In this document: piece after piece, positions 57,955 through 64,000 of the stretch
How positions within the stretch are numbered: position 1 is the stretch's first letter
Layout: each line of letters starts with the position of its first letter
Assembly (NCBI GenBank): GCA_000733355.1
Contig: JNVV01000003.1
Location: 1,506,505 to 1,570,504 of the forward strand
Origin: Falciphora oryzae
Taxonomy: Eukaryota; Ascomycota; Sordariomycetes; Magnaporthales; Magnaporthaceae
Direction: 5' to 3'
DNA length: 64,000 nt
Position numbers and translations under genes: made by a program
The notes under the pieces: model-generated
The model's database searches: none
What the model was told of the DNA's origin: nothing
What the model saw: the letters and a program-made list of their open reading frames with translations, nothing else

Positions 57955-58841
57955 ATGGCCTTCATCCGCCCGTACCGGGAGTCCGATTTCGAGGCTACGG
58001 CTTTCATCGTAAGTTTTCAACGTTTCCACGACGTCGCTATTTTCATCTTTTCCCTCCCTGCACCATCAAATCTCACAAAGCACAAAGGTTTCCCTTATTT
58101 GTTGCTCATATTGGACGTATCTAACCACCTTGAGAAAAAAAAAAAAAAAAAAAGTGCCGCGCAACCCTCCCGCCGTCGTTGGAAAAGTCGGAGCCGGCGA
58201 CGCGCCTGGCACCTTACATCTGGACGCACCAGTACACGGACCTGGCGCCGCGGCACTGCTTCGTCCTGGACGACGGCGCCGGCCGGTGCGTGGGCTACGT
58301 CATCGGCTGCCCGGACGTCTTCGCCTTCGCGGCCGCCTACCACGCCTACGTCGCCAAGCGGCTGTCCGGGCCGGGGTTCGCGCCGCGCCAGATGGACGCG
58401 CGGGAGCCCTGGTCCGTCACCAGCCCGGACGGGGGAGAGGAGGTCGTCAACGAGCAGTTCCTGCTCCAGGTCGCGCGGAACCCGCGCTGGCTGCTGCTCG
58501 AGGGCGAGGGCGGGAAGGAGGCGCTGGCGCAGACGTACCGGGCCACGATGCACATCGACCTGCTGGAGCCGTTCCAGGGGAAGGGGTGGGGGCACAAGAT
58601 GATTGGCATGTTTGTGGAGAGCGTCCGGGAGGCGGGCGGGAAGCCGGCGCACGTGGTCGTGCTGGACGACGAGACCGGGCTGGAGCGGGGGCAGGAGATG
58701 GTGCTGGACTACGGCAAGGGGATCCATATTGGCGTCTCGGGCGAGAACACAAAGGTCGTGCCGTTCTATGAGAGGGTCGGCTTCAAGGTTTACCCTGGTG
58801 GTGAGGTTGAGGGGAATGTGTGGATGGTTTATGATCTTTGA
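57955..58841 (+). CDS. GNAT-family N-acetyltransferase
   Basis: 246-aa acetyl-CoA-dependent acetyltransferase, substrate unknown. Exons are 57955-58008 (MAFIRPYRESDFEATAFI) and 58155-58841 (from CRATLPPSLEKSEPATRL); phase 0 on both sides. The first strand and helix are formed by both exons, so splicing is needed. DDGAGRCVGYVIG is the central strand pair. MHIDLLEPFQGKGWGHKM carries the pyrophosphate-binding Q-x-x-G-x-G. NTKVVPFYERVGFKVYP is the C-terminal GNAT motif. The residues between (about 80-125) are an insertion typical of the fungal/O-GlcNAcase-associated type of GNAT. The 146-nt intron has CTAAC at about 58121 and its AG follows a run of 19 A, an unusual 3' splice site. Confidence 0.87.
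58135..58153. repeat. A19 run immediately before a 3' splice site
   Basis: Nineteen A followed by the G of the predicted acceptor of the GNAT gene intron. Confidence 0.9.
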
Positions 58842-59159
58842 GGGTTCTTGTTGGTGGGTGCAGGGGTTTTGTTGGCAGAAGGGCGCTATCATGATAACCC
58901 AGGCGTGCCGTAGGTAGATCTCATTCAGAGCAGTGACTCCGTATTGTAGTAGAAGGGGTCTAGATACTATGTACGGGAGCGTGTGTATATTACTGGCTGG
59001 CTATCCAGTCGGAGACGAGACCGCGGCCGCAACACAAATATATACAAGAAGAAACAGAATTTCGTTGTCCGGTAGTGGAAGTGTTCAACCGAGTGTATGT
59101 CGGCTTAGACTCTAGCCCTTCAGGCGATCAGACATGACCGAGACACGTTCAGGGATATC
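58842..59159. other. Convergent intergenic spacer
   Basis: Between the GNAT and rhamnogalacturonan lyase genes. Nothing else seen. Confidence 0.5.
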
Positions 59160-60894
59160 TCAGTTGGTGAACAGCTCGACGCAGTCGTATATCTGTCAAG
59201 AGGGAACACATGATGGTTAATAGTTGTGGTGGCCCGAGATGAGAAGGGGAAACTAGATGAAAAGCATAAAAGATACGTACGAAGTTGGGACCCAAAAAGG
59301 TAGCCCCGCTGCTTCCAGATATGGACTCGATGGTGATAGTGTTCTGGCCAGCCTTGAGGGTGCCGGCCGGGATGTTTACGTCGTAAACATCTCCCCAACC
59401 TCTGTACGCGCCCCTCGTCACCCCCCTGCTGTCGATCTTGACCGGGGCCGGCGGGGAGGGGCCACCCCAGCCATTGACCGTGGCGCGCGGCCTGCCTCCG
59501 GCGAAGGACAGAGTCGTGGCGATGCGGAGGGTCGCGGCGCCCGAGGGCGCGCTGCCCAGGTTGAAGCGGATCGTGGTCGGGTTGTTGACCGACTGGAACT
59601 GCGCCATGGGGAAGTCGGTGGGCTGCGAGGAGCCGACGGTGTATGTTAGGGGGCCCCAGGCGGCCATGCGGCGGTCCGACGGGTGCATGCGCAGGAACTT
59701 GTCGGCGTTGCGAAAGCCCGTCGGCTGGCCGTCGTACTCGCCAATCTTGAAGAGTGAGTTGGCGGCGGGGCGGAGGGTGCTGGCGATATTGGCCGTCGTG
59801 GTTCTGCCGGCGGAAACGGTCACGCTGGCGGTGGACACCTTGTACTCGGTCTGGTAGAGCACCATGGTGTAGGTGCCGGGCTTCATGGCGGGGGACCTGA
59901 AGCCGCCGCCGTTGGAGCTGGCAACGGTCCAGTATTGCGCCTGGGCGTTGTACCAGTGGACGACGGCCTGGAAGGAAGACGGGACGCCCGAGGCGGTCCC
60001 TGAGACGAAACCGCGGCCCGAGGCTGGGACGTAGCCCTGGATGCTGGGGATCTCGTCGAAGAAGGATAGGTCGGTGCTGCGTAGGCTCGGGCGGCTGGAG
60101 CGGCTGAAGGACATGACATAAGGGCCGTGGAGTCCCATTCTGAAGGCTTCGGTTTGTGCGTGGCCGCTGTTCATGTAGTTGTACAGGTTGGTAGTGCCTC
60201 CACCGGCGTTGTTGGACTCGATATCGCGGAAGAAGGGCCCGCCGCTGGAGGACTCCATGTTGGGCACGACCATGCACACGTGCATCAGGTCGGAGCCGCC
60301 GAAGACGCACTGCGCGTCGCGGTCCATAAAGCGCGTGCTGCTGTAGAACTTGGAGCGGGTCTGGCCGTTGACAACGAAGACGTCGGACCCCTCGACCGTG
60401 GAGGTGCTGCCGGCTGTTGTGGAAGCGTCACCAAAGGGATATTCGCCTGACAGGATGTTTGCGTTGAGGCGAGCGATCCAGCGCAGCTCGCCGATGGAGG
60501 GCTGCTGCGAGATGTACGTGGCCAGGAAGATGCTGCTGTCCCCCTCGCGGACGACCAGGTAATGCGTCAAGGTCCCCGCGGCGCAGGTAACGCGAACGTA
60601 ACGTTTACCGCTCGCGCCCGTCAGCTGGCTGGCGCTGACGGTGGCGGAACCGAGGCCGGAGCCGATGTGCGTCCCCTGGCCGCCGCTGGACTGCAGCTGG
60701 GTGCCGCGGTAGAGGATCGAGTTGATGTCGCAGCTGCGCGCGTCGACCTGGAAGACGAACGGGTTGGCCGAGCCAGAGTCGATGACGAAGTTGTTGCCGG
60801 ACCGGGTGAAGCCGAAGGCGGCCAGGACGGTCGACGAGGTGGCCAGGGCCAGGACCAGCAGGCTCTGGACGAGGGCTTGGAAGTGGTGATGCAT
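59160..60894 (-). CDS. Secreted rhamnogalacturonan lyase (PL4)
   Basis: Polysaccharide lyase family 4 enzyme cleaving the rhamnose-galacturonate backbone of pectin RG-I by beta-elimination. Minus-strand exons are 60894-59281 and 59192-59160 (548 aa). The 88-nt last intron ends TTGACAG and the final exon adds [10 protein letters not shown], the normal family C-terminus; reading through gives an unrelated tail. A signal peptide covers residues 1-25 (ends STVLAA). [17 protein letters not shown] starts the catalytic domain. [14 protein letters not shown] and [13 protein letters not shown] hold the Lys and His expected for catalysis in the Aspergillus aculeatus enzyme; that mapping is by pattern, not alignment. 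The FnIII-like middle ([16 protein letters not shown]) and carbohydrate-binding-like end ([12 protein letters not shown]) complete the three-domain layout. Suggests plant-tissue growth. Confidence 0.93.
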
Positions 60895-61638
60895 GGTGCC
60901 GTGCCGCTGCTGCTTATCGACCCGTCGTCGTCAACCGAGAGAGCGTCGAGAGAGGAAGCCTTTCAGCGCAACCCTTGGGCGACGGGGCGGACTGCCGCTG
61001 CGCTCCCCCGGATCTGCCATCGCTTATGTATTGGCGCTGGCGCGGCAGTCTTTTGGTGCATCTTCTCCCGCAGTCCGATAAACTCCCCAGACCATGTCAC
61101 CCTTGTTTCGTCGTCTGGTCCTCGGGAATAGGGTATCAATCAACGGTGGTGGGGTTGAGCTTGAGGCCAGCTGCGTTATTGGTGGATTTTTGCGCGGCAC
61201 CACGTTGAGGTTGCTGCTTAAAGTAACCTCTCGACCAGGGACCTGCTAACGAATGCGGGGGTCAGCAGCTGAGGGGCACAACTTCTGGAAGCTCGAGCTG
61301 TACGCGCGCCAATGCTCGCCGCGATACGCACCGCCGATCTATTGTTGCTGGCAGATATAGGGTAGCAGCAGCAACACCGAGAGCCACGGTTCGGCGGTGG
61401 ACCCTCCGATAGATGTGGTCATGTGCTGCTCCTGCTGCTACGAGGCCGGCTCGACTTGTTTACTCCATACGGCCACATGCACAAGAACGGATCGCCTTAG
61501 TGTGAAAAAGGGAAGGTGTTATTACAGATGACGCCCGCTGGAGAGGTTTTGGTATCTGCCTACGCTCCGGTTTAAGATCTTGCTTCTTCTCATCCAAGCC
61601 TATCCCCTCGAATGGAATGCTAATCTCTCACTCCCATC
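60895..61638. other. Intergenic upstream of the rhamnogalacturonan lyase
   Basis: Promoter of the lyase and 3' flank of the ABC transporter gene. No gene seen. Confidence 0.5.
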
Positions 61639-64000
61639 TCACCTATCTAGGGCTTGCGATTGACACTGCGGCAAGGTTAAAAAGCATCCGTTAGTCGAAC
61701 CGAGAGCTAGGAAAGCAGGGAGAAGAAGAAAGACTTACCATGTCGTAGTAGACGCCCCTCCTCTTCAGCAGACCCGCATGGTCCCCCTTCTCAAGCACCC
61801 GGCCGTCACCGAGCACGAATATGACGTCGGCGTTCTGGACCGTGGCCAGCCGGTGGGCCACGACGACCATGGTGCGTGACCGCTTGGTGCGCTCAAACAC
61901 GGCCTGCACCGCCCGCTCCGTCGCCGAGTCGAGGCTCGACGTGGCCTCGTCCAGCAGCAGGAGCCGCGGGTTCCGCACCAACGCCCGCGCGATCGAGAGC
62001 CGCTGCTTCTGGCCACCGGAAAGCGCAACGCCCTTGTTCCCCACAGCCGTGTTGTAGCCCTCGGGCAGCGTCGAGATAAAGTCGTGGATCCCTGCGTCCT
62101 TGCACGCCTGCACCAGCGCTTCTTCCGTCGTCGTGCCCTTCTCGCCGCTGTTGCCTTTGCTGTCTGGTGTTGGGGATGCTGTTTTTCTTGGGGAGGGGTG
62201 GTTGGGTGGCTTGCCTGCGCCGCCCTCCTCCTTCCAGCCGCCCCGATTTTCCTCATAGTCCATCCCGAGGAGGATGTTCTCCCTGATGGTGCCCTCGAAA
62301 ATGCACGGTTCCTGCGCAACCAGTGAGATGTCTTTCCGATAGCTTCTCAGATCGAGGCTGGAGATCTCGATCCCATTGAAAGTGATCCTGCCAGCATTTG
62401 CCTTGTAGAATCTTTCTAACAGTGATACCACGGTGGTCTTGCCGGATCCTGAAGGGCCAACAACTGCTGCGAACCGACCCTTTTCAATCTTTGTACATGA
62501 AAACCCGTTAGCCCTTTCTAGATCGCTCAGAATGTCATTTCAGGAACTCCTTCTCACCGTTAGGTTCAGCCCGCTCAGTACAGGCACGTCCCGGGTAGGA
62601 TACCTGAACCAAACGTTCTTGAACTCGATCTTGACGCCCATGTCGTCGTCTCCAATGTCGCCCTTGTCGAGCGATATTAGCCGCCCGTCACTGTTGTCCT
62701 TGGTCCGCAGGTCAACGATCCGGTTTGCTGCCACCGAGGCTTGCGCGATGTCTGTTTTATTCTCGGCCCGTCAGTACACACGATCTCTTGTGCTTCTCGT
62801 TTTTCAGCTATCAATTTTCGGGAGAAGAACTTACTTGGAGCAAAGCTCAGCCATTGACCCGCGCCGACGCCGCCCTTTATGGTTCACAGTGTGTCTTGGT
62901 CAGTGGAGCTGGTTCTTCATATTCTCTCCGTTATTACCCGGGGTGGTTTAAGGATTGCTCTCACCTGAAGGACGGCAATGTAGACGACGACTGGCGGGGC
63001 GTCGCTTCTGTTAGTCAAACAGCCTCGCTTTCGGAACAAGAGGCCAAGTCACCGGGGTACTTACTGTACTGAAAGGGTGCGTATTCGTGCTCTGCCATCA
63101 GCTTCCCGCCGTACCAGAGTATAAAAGCCATACAGAGTAGCGATATGCTGTCGCTCAGGGCAAACAGCGCCGTTGACCCGCTGGATTTAAAGAAGGCCGC
63201 GCGCGTATGGTCCCTCAGGAGCTTCGCGTAGCGATCGCAGATGATACGCTCCAGCGTCAGCGACGACACGGTCCGGAAAGCGCCTACACCCTCGCTGGCG
63301 AACTTTGCGCTCTCGGCAAACACGGCCATGCCCATCTTTTCGAGCCGCTTCTCGTAACGGACCCGGAAAAAGGCCGCGCCCAAGATCAGGGGCAGCATTG
63401 TTAAAACGGTTACTAAAGCCAACTTCCAGCCGAAATAGAAGGAGATGGTGAGACAGCCAATCACACTCAGCACCGAAATGAGCACGAAGGCCATATTCAT
63501 TCCAAGCAGTTGCTGAAGTTGAGTCGGGTCCGTCGCTAGCCGGGCGGTAAGGGCGCCTGCGGAGTTGCCGTCTTCGTCGAAGAACGATGCGCGCTTGGAC
63601 AGCATGTTGCGGATGTACTCCTTCCTATAATGTCGAACGATGTGCTGTAAGAACAGACAGTCTGTCAGTAGATGCCGCCATATTCCCAACCAGGCTAGAT
63701 ACGCTAGGATAACTACTGACGAACGAGAGCGTCGTTGCGGACCAGCCCAGGGCAAAGTAGCTGAGCCCAACCCCAGCGGCGAGCACCACAAACATGAGAC
63801 ACCAAAAGTTGGTCAGCCTCTGGAGCAGGTCAAAGTTGCCCCAGAGCTGGAATATTGATACCGTATTGGCGAAAAGGAAAGCCTGTATCGGCGCGCTGGC
63901 TGTTGTCGCGTTTTGTCCTCGAGCGTTAGCTTTAGCAACGCATGCGATTCACAAGCAGTATCAAGTGATACGCACCTCCTCCTCCCACTGCGCCAGCCCC
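61639..64000 (-). CDS. ABCB-type multidrug ABC transporter, C-terminal half (partial)
   Basis: 3' part of a full-size ABCB (P-glycoprotein-like) exporter; the N-terminal half is right of the window. Minus-strand exons are 64000-63976 (partial), 63899-63721, 63644-63065, 62990-62965, 62874-62835, 62751-62558, 62488-61739 and 61665-61639; every join keeps phase. TMD2 begins near ASAPIQAFLFANTVSIFQ. The coupling region HIVRHYRKEYIRNMLSKR, RYEKRLEKMG and the 26-nt and 40-nt exons (IVVYIAVLQ, GGVGAGQWLSFAP) build the last helices. NBD2 has Walker A GPSGSGKTT, Q-loop LVAQEP, signature LSGGQKQRLS, Walker B LLLLDEATSSLD and H-loop VVVAHRL, so it looks catalytically intact. About 40 extra Gly/Pro/Lys-rich residues lie between Q-loop and signature. 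Substrate unknown. Confidence 0.92.

Overview
The window is nuclear DNA of a filamentous ascomycete, most likely a Sordariomycete. The evidence is GC-rich genes, short 60-115 nt GT-AG introns with CTAAC/CTGAC branch sites, an asco-laccase ending in DSGL, class V (GH18) chitinase, PL4 rhamnogalacturonan lyase, and a gene with a fungal STAND-type N-terminal domain. Two runs of N (11413-11489 and 41850-42001) show it is a draft scaffold. I could not fix the genus. All gene models were spliced by hand; exon joins were accepted only where phase and family motifs both agreed.

Left part (1-11.2 kb): the 3' part of a PI-PLC-X protein, a small multi-pass membrane protein with a 14-nt microexon, a GH18 chitinase and an Old Yellow Enzyme. 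A gene-poor stretch then holds two short AT-rich inverted-repeat elements (7275-7503 and 7689-7939). After it comes a pigL_N-type gene broken by several frameshifts (8598-11170).

Middle (12.9-40.6 kb): a seven-exon laccase, an RRM-type nucleolar protein and a small secreted protein. Then cytochrome c heme lyase and an ADCK2/COQ8-like kinase, divergent from a shared promoter region. The TOR kinase (2461 aa) follows, divergent from Rtf2. Glucosidase II beta subunit is divergent from a cyclin-D1-binding-protein-1-like protein. A five-exon sugar transporter ends this block. These are mostly conserved housekeeping genes.

Right part (40.6-64 kb): a third inverted-repeat element (41179-42108) spanning the second N gap, and a secreted GH3 beta-glucosidase. 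A 7.2-kb region without a convincing gene precedes a 1241-aa low-complexity fungal protein. Next are a GNAT acetyltransferase, a rhamnogalacturonan lyase, and the 3' half of an ABCB-type ABC transporter running off the right edge.

The laccase, beta-glucosidase and rhamnogalacturonan lyase fit a plant-degrading or plant-associated lifestyle, but they are scattered and do not form a cluster. The most unusual signals are the three elements with GGGC termini and 3-bp target duplications, the decayed pigL_N gene, the microexon, the stop-free TOR intron, and a 3' splice site that follows a 19-A run. I found no tRNA, rRNA, CRISPR or secondary-metabolite cluster.
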